This document shows positions 1 to 7,100 of a DNA stretch of 9,683 nucleotides, piece after piece. Position numbers and translations under genes: made by a program. Source of the stretch: Mageeibacillus sp. UBA5442 (lineage in GTDB: Bacteria > Bacillota > Clostridia > Saccharofermentanales > DTU023); the NCBI GenBank assembly GCA_002427475.1, contig DIRG01000108.1, positions 1-9,683 of the forward strand. The letters are read 5' to 3'. A model generated the notes under the pieces. It worked only from the letters and a program-made list of their open reading frames with translations, searched no databases and was not told the origin of the DNA. How positions within the stretch are numbered: position 1 is the stretch's first letter; each line of letters starts with the position of its first letter.

Positions 1-1
1 A

Positions 2-445
2 GGCGAAGGATCCGGTGCCATTTGTGACATGATCCAGATCTCCAATCAGGTTACGCTTGGATTTACTGAAACTGATATCGTAAAAGGACTAAGTCAGCTC
101 AGCCAAGGGCTGATCGGGCAGGAACGAAAGTTCCGTCAGGATCTGTACGATGAAGATCCTGTCGGTCTGGAGGACGAAGTTCATCGTGCTTACGGCCTAC
201 TCCGTACAGCAAGGCGAATCAGTTTCGATGAAACGATGGACCATTTGTCTTCTGTACGTCTGGGAATTGCCTTAGGCATACTAGAAGATATTGACTTCCA
301 GAGCTGGCAGCAACTTTTTATCGAAAGCGGTGCCGGCAGCGTCCAGCGCCGAGCGGGACAGGAATTGGGTTTGACAGAGATCAACGAAGAGCGGGCTCGG
401 TTTATACGCGAAATTTTAGATAAGAACACACATCAGGAGGAATAA
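2..445 (+). CDS. mcsB: Protein arginine kinase McsB, C-terminal part (5' end outside window)
   Basis: McsB phosphorylates arginine residues on damaged or regulatory proteins, which marks them for the ClpCP protease; it also helps inactivate the repressor CtsR in stress. The open frame runs in from the left edge, and 147 codons are visible of about 350 in the family. It opens with a GEGSGAICDM segment followed by IQISNQVTLG, matching the conserved GEGSxAxGxxFQISNQxTLG block of the phosphagen-kinase-like catalytic domain. Further along are AYGLL and SVRLGIALGI, as in Bacillus McsB. The ATG at 29 is internal, not the start. The gene ends 2 bases before clpC, and the clpC ribosome binding site lies in its last codons, so the two are co-transcribed and probably translationally coupled. 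By eye, the C-terminal RDxxRA motif is replaced by INEERA (see findings). The identity is very secure. Confidence 0.95.
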   Translation, partial: GEGSGAICDMIQISNQVTLGFTETDIVKGLSQLSQGLIGQERKFRQDLYDEDPVGLEDEVHRAYGLLRTARRISFDETMDHLSSVRLGIALGILEDIDFQSWQQLFIESGAGSVQRRAGQELGLTEINEERARFIREILDKNTHQEE

Positions 446-447
446 TT

Positions 448-3120
448 ATGATGATTAGATTTACACGACGCGCAGGAGAAGTTTTAGCTTCTGCATGGCA
501 GTCAGCTCGTTCCTTCAATACTTCATATATTGGAACGGAGCATATTTTATATGGCATTTTGGACGAAGGTGGCGGTCAGGCTGCTCAGGAACTAGAAGCC
601 GCCGGACTTAGCGCTGAGCAAATGCAAAGAAATTTAATTGCACTTAATCAGAAAGAGCCGGTCGATGTTGAAAAACTTGACACTTCGGACGTGGACGGCA
701 ATCAGATCATTTCGATGATGACGCCACGCACCCGCTTAGTGATAAACTTGGCGGCCAGAGAAGCGCAGTCTGCTCCCGGAGGAGCAATCGAGCCGGAACA
801 TCTCATGTTAGGGATTTTGCGTGAAAATGACAGTGTCGCTGTCCGTATTCTGCGTGAGACAGGGATCTCGACACGAGATCTCTACGACAGTTTATCCACT
901 TCGATGAAGACTGAAAGTTCCACGAGAGCTCAAAGTGGATCTGCCGAAAACCATGCCTCTGCGGCGCCCAAGAAATCTAAGACAGACACACCTAATCTGG
1001 ATAATTTCAGCACGGATTTGACCGAGCTGGCACGTGAAGGACGCTTCGATCCTATTATCGGTCGTGAGCAGGAAATAAACCGCGTCGAGCAGATTCTCTG
1101 CCGCCGCACCAAGAATAACCCTGTTCTCGTCGGTGAACCTGGCGTAGGTAAAACCGCCATCGCCGAAGGTATCGCTCAACAAATCGTTGCGGACGACGTG
1201 CCTGAGATTATGAAAGACAAGCGCCTGGTCTCGTTAGATTTGACCGGTATGATCGCAGGATCCAAATATCGGGGTGAGTTTGAAGAGCGCCTCAAGCAAG
1301 GTATCGACGAGGCGATTGAAGCCGGCAACGTCATCCTTTTTATTGACGAATTACATACTTTAGTTGGTGCAGGTTCTGCGGAAGGATCCATGGATGCTTC
1401 CAATATCCTGAAGCCCATGTTAGCGCGGGGCGAAGTCCAAGTTATCGGTGCAACGACCTTGGATGAGTATCGTAAATACATTGAGAAAGACTCAGCCTTG
1501 GAGCGTCGCTTCCAGCCGGTCACCGTAGGTGAGCCGAGCGAAGAGGACGCGGTTCAGATCCTCTACGGATTGAGATCGGTCTATGAAGATCACCACAAGG
1601 TGAAGATTTCCGATGATGCGATAGAAGAAGCAGTGAGATTGTCCATCCGCTACATTATGGATCGCTTCTTGCCGGATAAGGCGATCGACCTAATTGACGA
1701 GGCGGCTTCCCGCTTGCGCATTAATGTCGGCACCAGCAGCAACAAGACACAGATCGCTGAATTGAAAGAGCAGCTGGCTCAGGCCGAAACTGATACGGAA
1801 AAAGCTGTCACCGAAGAGGATTTCGAAAAGGCAGCTGAATTAAAGACTAAGCGCGAGAACATAGAGAAAAAGATCGCAGAGCTGGAGGACACTGAAGTCG
1901 ATGAAGATCCTTCCGAGTGGCCCGTTCTTACCGCTGACCATATCGCAGATATCGTTTCCAGCTGGACCAATATTCCGGTGCGGAAACTGACAGAAGACGA
2001 TGCAGATCGTTTGCGCAACCTCGAAGACGAGCTGCGGAGACGCGTTCTCGGTCAAGACGAGGCGGTCACCGCTGTAGCCAAGGCCATCCGCCGCGGGCGT
2101 CTGGGACTTAAAGACCCGAAACGTCCTACCGGATCCTTTATCTTCCTCGGTTCAACCGGTGTCGGAAAAACGGAGCTAGCCAAAGCTTTGGCTGAAGCTA
2201 TGTTTGGAAACGAAGATTCCATGATCCGTCTCGATATGTCGGAGTACATGGAGAAGTTCGATGTCTCGAAATTGATCGGATCTCCACCCGGCTACGTCGG
2301 TTACGAGGAAGGCGGACAACTTACTGAGATGGTGCGTCGTCAGCCTTATTCGGTCGTGCTTTTTGATGAGATAGAAAAGGCTCACCCGGACGTTTTGAAC
2401 GCTTTATTGCAGATTTTGGAAGATGGTCGTTTGACGGATGGACAGGGTAGAGTGGTCAACTTTACAAACACCATCGTGATCATGACCTCCAACATCGGCG
2501 CCCGCTTCTTGACTGACGGTCGTACACGAATCGGTTTTGCTACCGATGACACCTTGGGTGTAGATTCATCGAAGGCCTCTGAAGCTTTCGGCGGCAGGAC
2601 TTACGAGCAAGCGCGTGATCAAATCATGGAAGAGCTGCGTCGCAACTTTAGCCCTGAATTCCTCAACCGTGTCGATGAGATTATCTTCTTCCGCATGTTG
2701 GACAAAGATGTTATGCGCAAGATCGTCGACATCATGCTGGGGCAGGTAGCTGCCCGTGTCGCTGACATCGGCCTCATGACCGAGGTAAGTGATCGCGCCA
2801 AAGACTGGCTGGCAGACAAAGGTTATGAGCCGCAATACGGAGCTAGACCCTTACGTCGTTTGATTCAGTCCGAAGTTGAGGATCGCTTCTCCGAAGCGCT
2901 TTTGGACGGGATTGTCAGAGAAGGAGATCTTGCTTATGTAGATCTGGATGAAGATCTTGATCATCTAGTAGTAAGCAAAAAGATTTCCGACACTACTCCG
3001 GAGGCTATGGCGGAAGTTGTGGAGAGCGCAACGGACGCAGGAGCTGACGCTGATGAAGGCGGAGCAACTGAGAATTCCGGCGCTGCAGAAACAGACGAAG
3101 CTGGAGATACAGAAGAATAA
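448..3120 (+). CDS. clpC: ATP-dependent Clp protease ATP-binding subunit ClpC
   Basis: ClpC is a cytosolic hexameric AAA+ unfoldase that feeds substrates, including arginine-phosphorylated ones, into the ClpP protease chamber. The protein is 890 residues (about 810 in Bacillus). In order: a double Clp-N domain (about 1-150), with both glutamates expected to bind phosphoarginine present as E31 (IGTEH) and E117 (IEPEH); a polar linker (about 155-185); D1 with Walker A GEPGVGKT at 229-236 and Walker B ILFIDE at 296-301; a coiled-coil middle/UVR region (about 430-485) with F459 in EEDFEKAAELK, the place where MecA-type adaptors act; D2 with Walker A GSTGVGKT at 568-575 and Walker B VVLFDE at 636-641; and an IGF tripeptide at 695-697 that fits the ClpP-docking loop. 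A low-complexity acidic tail follows from about residue 846. The start is set by AGGAGG at 435-440, 7 bases upstream. A second ATG directly follows the first. Confidence 0.98.
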   Translation: MMIRFTRRAGEVLASAWQSARSFNTSYIGTEHILYGILDEGGGQAAQELEAAGLSAEQMQRNLIALNQKEPVDVEKLDTSDVDGNQIISMMTPRTRLVINLAAREAQSAPGGAIEPEHLMLGILRENDSVAVRILRETGISTRDLYDSLSTSMKTESSTRAQSGSAENHASAAPKKSKTDTPNLDNFSTDLTELAREGRFDPIIGREQEINRVEQILCRRTKNNPVLVGEPGVGKTAIAEGIAQQIVADDVPEIMKDKRLVSLDLTGMIAGSKYRGEFEERLKQGIDEAIEAGNVILFIDELHTLVGAGSAEGSMDASNILKPMLARGEVQVIGATTLDEYRKYIEKDSALERRFQPVTVGEPSEEDAVQILYGLRSVYEDHHKVKISDDAIEEAVRLSIRYIMDRFLPDKAIDLIDEAASRLRINVGTSSNKTQIAELKEQLAQAETDTEKAVTEEDFEKAAELKTKRENIEKKIAELEDTEVDEDPSEWPVLTADHIADIVSSWTNIPVRKLTEDDADRLRNLEDELRRRVLGQDEAVTAVAKAIRRGRLGLKDPKRPTGSFIFLGSTGVGKTELAKALAEAMFGNEDSMIRLDMSEYMEKFDVSKLIGSPPGYVGYEEGGQLTEMVRRQPYSVVLFDEIEKAHPDVLNALLQILEDGRLTDGQGRVVNFTNTIVIMTSNIGARFLTDGRTRIGFATDDTLGVDSSKASEAFGGRTYEQARDQIMEELRRNFSPEFLNRVDEIIFFRMLDKDVMRKIVDIMLGQVAARVADIGLMTEVSDRAKDWLADKGYEPQYGARPLRRLIQSEVEDRFSEALLDGIVREGDLAYVDLDEDLDHLVVSKKISDTTPEAMAEVVESATDAGADADEGGATENSGAAETDEAGDTEE

Positions 3121-3143
3121 GTTTCTATTTATGTGAAACAAGC

Positions 3144-3182
3144 AAAAGGCGGAGCCGGATTAAAGGAAGGCTCCGTCTTTTT
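3144..3182 (+). terminator. Rho-independent terminator of the mcsB-clpC operon
   Basis: AAAAGGCGGAGCC (3144-3156) pairs with GGCTCCGTCTTTT (3169-3181) through 13 positions with one G-U pair, and the 3' arm runs into a T tract. It sits 23 bases after the clpC stop. The convergent exonuclease gene stops at 3200, and read on the minus strand the same stem is followed by TTTTGCTTGTTT, so it may also serve that gene, less efficiently. Confidence 0.9.
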
Positions 3183-3199
3183 AATGCGTAAAAAATCTA

Positions 3200-3970
3200 T
3201 TAGGCCAGTTGTTCGGGGTCGAGCACCAGTTCCACAGGGCAGTGGTCGCTGCCCATTACATCTGAAAGAATGCTCGCGCTTTTCACTGCCGGTAGCAGAT
3301 CCGGTGAGGTTAGGAAATAGTCAATTCTCCAGCCTGCGTTGCGTTCGCGTGCTCTGGTACGATAGCTCCACCAAGAGTAGGCGTCTTCAACGTCGGGATA
3401 AAAGTGACGGAAAGTATCGACGAAGCCGCTGTCCAGCAGCTGCGTGAACTTCTCGCGCTCTTCATCGGAAAAACCGGCGCTACGGCGATTGGTGGAAGGG
3501 TTTTTCAAGTCAATCTCTTTGTGCGCGACGTTGAGGTCGCCACAGACGATGACCGGCTTTTTTGCCTTCAGGTCATTGAGATATTTGCGGAAAAGATCCT
3601 CAAAGACCATGCGTTCATCCAGACGTCGCAAGAGATCTTGTGAGTTGGGGGAGTACACGTTGACCAGATAGAAGTTGGGGAATTCCAAATTCAGCACGCG
3701 GCCTTCACTGTCGAAGACATCTTCACCGATACCCTTGCTGACGGAGAGAGGCTTTTCTTTGGTCAGCGTCAATGTGCCTGAGTAGCCTTTGCGTTCGGCG
3801 CTGTTGCCATAGACATAGTAGGGCGAAAAATCCGCTTCGACCTGATCTTTTTGAGCTTTGATCTCCTGCAGGCAGAGGATATCTGGCTTCTCCACGTGCA
3901 AGTACTCTTGTTTAAATCCTTTCCTGAGGATGGCCCTTAAACCATTGACATTCCAGGAATGTAGTTTCAT
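3200..3970 (-). CDS. xth: Exodeoxyribonuclease III (AP endonuclease, EEP family)
   Basis: This base-excision repair enzyme cuts DNA 5' to abasic sites and removes 3' blocking groups with a metal-dependent mechanism in the cytosol. The 256 residues match the usual length (about 250-270). Family motifs appear in order: WNVNGLRA with N7; LQEIKA with the metal ligand E36; GYSGT at 62-66; NVYSPN with Y105; GDLNVAH with D145 and N147; WRIDYFLTS around 214-222; and GSDHCP at 240-245 with the catalytic D242-H243 pair. The ATG is preceded by AAGGAG (3979-3984, minus strand) at good spacing. It lies 48 bases downstream of the DsrE-like gene on the same strand and is probably co-transcribed with it. It converges on clpC with a shared terminator region. 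Nothing looks damaged. Confidence 0.96.
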   Translation of the reverse strand: MKLHSWNVNGLRAILRKGFKQEYLHVEKPDILCLQEIKAQKDQVEADFSPYYVYGNSAERKGYSGTLTLTKEKPLSVSKGIGEDVFDSEGRVLNLEFPNFYLVNVYSPNSQDLLRRLDERMVFEDLFRKYLNDLKAKKPVIVCGDLNVAHKEIDLKNPSTNRRSAGFSDEEREKFTQLLDSGFVDTFRHFYPDVEDAYSWWSYRTRARERNAGWRIDYFLTSPDLLPAVKSASILSDVMGSDHCPVELVLDPEQLA

Positions 3971-4018
3971 TGATTATTCTCCTTATGTAAAATTATTTGT
4001 CTTTAAATATATTGAAAG

Positions 4019-4357
4019 TTACATGCTGACGACGCTATAGTCCTCGTTAACAAAGGGTTTGATCCCTGCGTGTCCGGACATATCAGCGAGCAGTGGCAAG
4101 CCTACTTCCTTGTTATCCTCGTAGACGCCGAGAACTTTGGAACAGGCCAGGCAGACGCCGGCGATGAGTCCTTTGTCTCGGGCTTTGAGATAGAGGGGGT
4201 TTTCTTCTTTGTGAAATTGTGGCAACAATTTCACCGAGGCGCCTTCAAAAATGATCTTTACTTCGTAGCCGGCTGCGTCCAGATCGAGAGCGTTGAGAAA
4301 AATGTGTTGGAAGCACATCTTTTCGCCGGTCATACCGTAAAATAATATTTTCTTCAT
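4019..4357 (-). CDS. DsrE/DsrF-like small cytoplasmic protein
   Basis: This is a 112-residue protein of the DsrE/DsrF/YchN fold. It begins MKKILFYGM and contains the stretch EVKIIFEGASVKL, which fits the Rossmann-like beta-alpha start of the family. A conserved-looking GVCLACSKVLGV segment carries two cysteines (C-x-x-C). In characterised relatives a cysteine in this part of the fold carries sulfur in sulfur-relay reactions; whether that holds here is unknown, and many clostridial members have no assigned role. The ATG at 4357 is preferred because GGAAGGGA lies 5 bases upstream (4363-4370). The upstream in-frame ATG at 4372 would add five residues but has no ribosome binding site. A promoter is visible at 4422-4450. 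The xth gene follows 48 bases later, so a redox or stress link to DNA repair is conceivable but is only inference. Confidence 0.8.
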   Translation of the reverse strand: MKKILFYGMTGEKMCFQHIFLNALDLDAAGYEVKIIFEGASVKLLPQFHKEENPLYLKARDKGLIAGVCLACSKVLGVYEDNKEVGLPLLADMSGHAGIKPFVNEDYSVVSM

Positions 4358-4372
4358 AAATTTCCCTTCCAT

Positions 4373-4654
4373 TCAGAGTAGACGATATTTCTATCTTTTC
4401 ACTGTTTTGAACTCATAAGCAATTATACATTAACTAGCACAGAGGGTGAAAAGTCTCCTAGTCGAGGTACGAAAGCGGCTTAAGTGGAGCGGATTGTGTT
4501 TTTTTATACAATAAAATTACACTAAATCAATAAATTAATGATACAGTGATTATATGTGCGAGTAAGATTTTGATGACATATGTTCCGGGCAAATGTAAGA
4601 AGTGGAAGTAGAATTTGTCAAAAGAAGAATCGGCCGGAATGATTTGGTCGAGTT
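4373..4654. other. Divergent intergenic region, largely A/T-rich
   Basis: Together with the flanking bases up to the start codons at 4357 and 4666, this is a gene-free stretch of just over 300 bases between the minus-strand DsrE-like gene and the plus-strand phosphodiesterase gene. It holds the minus-strand promoter described separately. I see no convincing plus-strand promoter: candidate hexamers around 4494-4522, 4550-4556 and 4570-4598 are all poor. A weak imperfect inverted repeat lies near 4497-4521. No tRNA, riboswitch or small gene was recognised. Confidence 0.5.
4422..4450 (-). promoter_or_regulatory. Sigma-A type promoter for the DsrE-like gene and xth
   Basis: On the minus strand, TTCACC (4445-4450) and TATAAT (4422-4427) are separated by exactly 17 bases. 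The -10 is a perfect consensus and the -35 matches TTGACA at four of six positions. The start of transcription would fall near 4415, giving a leader of about 58 bases before the ATG at 4357. Confidence 0.65.
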
Positions 4655-4660
4655 GGGAGG
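4655..4660 (+). promoter_or_regulatory. Ribosome binding site that fixes the phosphodiesterase start
   Basis: GGGAGG lies 5 bases before the ATG at 4666. The in-frame TTG at 4615 and ATG at 4639 lack comparable sites, so the longer reading is disfavoured. Confidence 0.75.
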
Positions 4661-4665
4661 ATGAA

Positions 4666-5460
4666 ATGGCTAGCAAAATTTGGGCACATCGAGGATCGAG
4701 CAGGAGCCAGCCGGAGAATACCATGGCTGCCTTTGAACAGGCTGTGGCGGATAAGGCCGAAGGGATCGAATTGGACGTCCAGCGAAGCCGTGACGGGAAG
4801 CTGCTTGTTTTTCATGATGAAAATCTTAAGCGTTTGACGGGGAAGGACGCCTATCTGCCGACCCTGGAATGGAATGAGTTGAAGCGACTCAATGTTGCTG
4901 CTAATAGGCCGGACGCCGGCGTTCACCATATGCCGCTTTTGAGCGAAGTTCTTGATTTTATTAAGGGCACGGATCTCGTGCTGAATATCGAGCTGAAAAA
5001 CAGCAATATTTTCTATCCCGGTATGGACGATGAGGTCGTGGAGCTGGTGGAGAAGATGAAAGTTTTGGAGCAAGTGCGCTTCAGTTCGTTCAACCACATG
5101 TCCATGAGTTATTTGGCGTCTAGGGGTTATGGGGAAATGTCGGGTATGCTGTATTCGGAGATTCTCTGTGATCCTTGGGTTTATGTTGGCGGTTGCGGAA
5201 TGGGTGCGATCCATCCGATGTTCAATAATCTGCAGGTGCCAAATTTGGTGAAAAATTGTCATGACGCAGGGCTGAAGGTGAATGTATGGACCGTTGACGA
5301 TGAGGTTTTTATTAATGCGGCCTTACTACTGGAAGTGGACGTGATTATGACGAACGTGCCGGAAAAGGCTGTCGCCTTGCGCAATCAATATATAAAGGAT
5401 GGCGGTCTGTCGGCTTTGCAGACGATGAAGGGTTCCGGATTATTAGATTTAATTGGCTGA
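4666..5460 (+). CDS. Glycerophosphodiester phosphodiesterase (GDPD, cytosolic UgpQ-like)
   Basis: The enzyme hydrolyses glycerophosphodiesters from phospholipid turnover to sn-glycerol 3-phosphate and an alcohol. Numbered from the ATG at 4666, the 264-residue protein has all the family motifs: HRG at 8-10, ENT at 19-21, the metal-binding E35 and D37 in GIELDVQ, H50 in VFHDENL, E109 in NIELK, and VNVWTVDD near the C-terminus, all on a TIM-barrel scaffold. There is no signal peptide, so it should act in the cytosol like UgpQ rather than the secreted GlpQ. The open frame continues upstream to a TTG at 4615, but alignment of HRG close to the N-terminus and the GGGAGG site support 4666. The stop codon is part of the stem of the following terminator. 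A transporter gene follows 55 bases later. Substrate preference cannot be read from the sequence. Confidence 0.92.
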   Translation: MASKIWAHRGSSRSQPENTMAAFEQAVADKAEGIELDVQRSRDGKLLVFHDENLKRLTGKDAYLPTLEWNELKRLNVAANRPDAGVHHMPLLSEVLDFIKGTDLVLNIELKNSNIFYPGMDDEVVELVEKMKVLEQVRFSSFNHMSMSYLASRGYGEMSGMLYSEILCDPWVYVGGCGMGAIHPMFNNLQVPNLVKNCHDAGLKVNVWTVDDEVFINAALLLEVDVIMTNVPEKAVALRNQYIKDGGLSALQTMKGSGLLDLIG

Positions 5461-5484
5461 GGTGAGGAGATCTCAGCCTTTTTT
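5455..5484 (+). terminator. Rho-independent terminator after the GDPD gene
   Basis: GGCTGAG (5455-5461) pairs with CTCAGCC (5472-5478), followed by six Ts. The 5' arm includes the TGA stop codon, so ribosomes finishing the GDPD gene would sit on the stem. It lies before the transporter gene and should reduce read-through into it. Confidence 0.8.
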
Positions 5485-5515
5485 GTTGGTGAAAAAATTA
5501 ATAGAGAGGTGTTAA

Positions 5516-6895
5516 ATGACGAGTAAAACTTCAACAGCTAAAGCTGGGATGAAGCTGAATTACAAGCAGATTTTCCTGATTGGTTTCGGTTTCCTAGCTT
5601 CTAGCTTGGCCTGGAGCATCTACAATTCTCAGGTGCCGCTCATTCTCGAGCAGCGCTTCCAGTTGAGCGGGGTGCTGATCGGCACGATCATGACAATAGA
5701 CAATTTCTTCGGAGTGATTTTCCAACCGCTGGTGGGGGCGGCCAGTGACCGGACGCGGACGCGGATCGGTCGGCGCATGCCCTGGATCGTGATTGGTATT
5801 CCAGTTTGTGCTTTGTTTTTCTCGCTGGCGCCGCTGCAAAAGACTCTCTGGGCTTTCATGGGAGCGATCATAATTTTTAACTTGGTCATGTCGCTTTGGC
5901 GCAGTCCGGTCATTTCACTTATGCCTGACGTGACGGCGCGGCCTCTGCGCAGCAAGGCCAACGGTGTTATCAACATGATGGGCGGGATCGGCTCGATCTT
6001 AGCCTTTTTCTTCGGCGGTATGCTGTCGGATATTAGAGAGGATAAGTTCTTTGCCTTTTTCATGGCCTCTGTCGTCATGGTAATCGCTTTGCTTATTTTG
6101 CTGAAGTATGTGCGCGAACCTGATGCTCTTACTTTCAGGGAAGAGCGCAATATTCCGATTCGGGATACTGTTGCTAATCGCTGGGCTTATGAGGCGCGCG
6201 AGGTTTTGGCGAATGATCCGCATGCTAAAGATGAGGAAGAGGCAGAAGCCGAGACCGGTAAAAAGCATAGCTTTGCCGCGTTTTTGAATTTGCCCGCTGC
6301 GGAGAAGCGTAGTTTGCTTTTGCTGCTTTTGGCGGTCTTTTCTTGGTTCATGGGCTTTTATGCTATTGAGGCTTTCTTTACGCTCTTTGCAACGAATACA
6401 TATGGAATAACCGGTGGAGCGGCGACCATGATGTTGGCAGGCTTTTCGTTGACCTTTTTGGCTTTCGCGATTCCGGCCGGTATGCTGGGTCAGAAGATTG
6501 GACGCAAGCGCACGATTTTAATAGGGTTGATCGGGATTTGTCTGCTGTTCTTGCCGATTTTGGCTCGACCCCAACAATGGCTAGTCCAAGCACTGTTGAT
6601 TGCCGGAGGGATTTGCTGGGCTTTCGTCAATATAAATTCCTTGCCGATGGTTCTGGAGTTCTCTTCTAATAAAACGGTCGGAACGTTCACGGGTTACTAT
6701 TATTTCTTCTCGTTTACGTCTGCTATTGTCAGCCCGATCCTTTATGGTTTCATTCAGGATCTGCTGGATAGCCACGCTTACCTCTTTGCCTTCTCGGTTA
6801 TCTGCTTTGCGCTGGCCTTTGTGTTCATGCTATTTGTAAGACACGGCGACAACCTGGAATTAGCTCAAGCTGGCATTAAGGAAGCTGACGCTTAG
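5516..6895 (+). CDS. MFS transporter, SLC45/GPH-like (12 membrane helices)
   Basis: This is a predicted inner-membrane secondary transporter of 459 residues, probably proton- or cation-coupled. Hydrophobic segments fit two six-helix halves. The loop after the second helix carries GAASDRTRTRIGRR (74-87), the cytoplasmic motif with repeated arginines seen in SLC45 and GPH sugar transporters. A weaker copy, GMLGQKIGRKRT (322-333), lies at the matching place in the second half. The central cytoplasmic loop (about 200-262) is long, charged and rich in acidic residues (DEEEAEAE at 239-246). The ATG at 5516 has GAGAGGTG just upstream (5504-5511). The family suggests a sugar or glycoside, but no residue I can read fixes the substrate. 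The next gene upstream makes a glycerophosphodiester phosphodiesterase, so a glycerophosphodiester-related substrate is a possible but untested alternative. Confidence 0.85.
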   Translation: MTSKTSTAKAGMKLNYKQIFLIGFGFLASSLAWSIYNSQVPLILEQRFQLSGVLIGTIMTIDNFFGVIFQPLVGAASDRTRTRIGRRMPWIVIGIPVCALFFSLAPLQKTLWAFMGAIIIFNLVMSLWRSPVISLMPDVTARPLRSKANGVINMMGGIGSILAFFFGGMLSDIREDKFFAFFMASVVMVIALLILLKYVREPDALTFREERNIPIRDTVANRWAYEAREVLANDPHAKDEEEAEAETGKKHSFAAFLNLPAAEKRSLLLLLLAVFSWFMGFYAIEAFFTLFATNTYGITGGAATMMLAGFSLTFLAFAIPAGMLGQKIGRKRTILIGLIGICLLFLPILARPQQWLVQALLIAGGICWAFVNINSLPMVLEFSSNKTVGTFTGYYYFFSFTSAIVSPILYGFIQDLLDSHAYLFAFSVICFALAFVFMLFVRHGDNLELAQAGIKEADA

Positions 6896-6901
6896 AATGT
6901 T

Positions 6902-6930
6902 TTGATATAGGAGAAAACTTCTGTTATATT
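6902..6930 (+). promoter_or_regulatory. Strong orphan promoter, extended -10
   Basis: TTGATA (6902-6907), a 17-base spacer and TATATT (6925-6930), with a TG dinucleotide at 6922-6923 forming an extended -10. Each hexamer matches consensus at five of six positions. It starts 6 bases after the transporter stop codon, and no convincing plus-strand protein gene follows, so it may drive a short RNA. Confidence 0.6.
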
Positions 6931-6936
6931 ATATGA

Positions 6937-7034
6937 CATAAGTAGATCTTAGTTTACTTTTTTTAGTGCCCCCTGTTCATCCTTAATTCTTTGTTGGCAG
7001 GGGGCACAAAAATGTCAGTAGACAGAGTTTTTTT
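6937..7034 (+). ncRNA. Candidate small structured RNA (unidentified)
   Basis: Transcription from the promoter at 6902-6930 would start near 6937 and could end at the seven Ts at 7028-7034, giving about 98 nt. The central part is a perfect 10-bp inverted repeat, GTGCCCCCTG (6966-6975) with CAGGGGGCAC (6998-7007), enclosing 22 bases. Four T/A pairs can extend it beyond one mismatch. I do not recognise a known RNA family. It could also be just a 3' structure between the convergent transporter and maf genes, so treat it as a candidate. Confidence 0.35.
7008..7034. terminator. Possible weak bidirectional terminator between MFS gene and maf
   Basis: A five-A run, TGTC-AGTA-GACA, GAG and seven Ts form a small hairpin with A/T outer arms. 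The layout is similar when read on the minus strand, where TGTC-TACT-GACA is followed by five Ts. The G/C stem is only 4 bp, so the call is tentative. It lies between two convergent genes, where a bidirectional terminator is expected. Confidence 0.35.
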
Positions 7035-7100
7035 ATTGGGGGGAGAATGCTGCGATGTGTGGCTCTGCTAGGGAGCGGATTCTACTCTCGCTGCTTCTGT

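Noticed and set aside
3133..3447. Plus-strand frame over the terminator and the xth 3' half
   Set aside because: It begins inside the clpC terminator and is antisense to a well-conserved exonuclease gene.
4616..4632. TGTCAAA near the GDPD gene as a CtsR half-site
   Set aside because: The second heptad (AGAATCG) does not match, so only a single chance heptad is present.
4615..4665. Longer GDPD start at the TTG (4615)
   Set aside because: It would place 17 non-family residues before the HRG motif and has no ribosome binding site, while the ATG at 4666 has GGGAGG at ideal spacing.
4618..5262. 214-codon minus-strand open frame opposite the GDPD gene
   Set aside because: The plus-strand frame has all GDPD motifs; the antisense product has no recognisable domain and is a shadow frame.
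6966..7007. GTGCCCCCTG/CAGGGGGCAC as a simple rho-independent terminator
   Set aside because: Neither strand has a T tract directly after the stem (A-rich sequence follows on the plus strand and TAAAAAAAG on the minus strand), so it is described as part of a candidate RNA instead.
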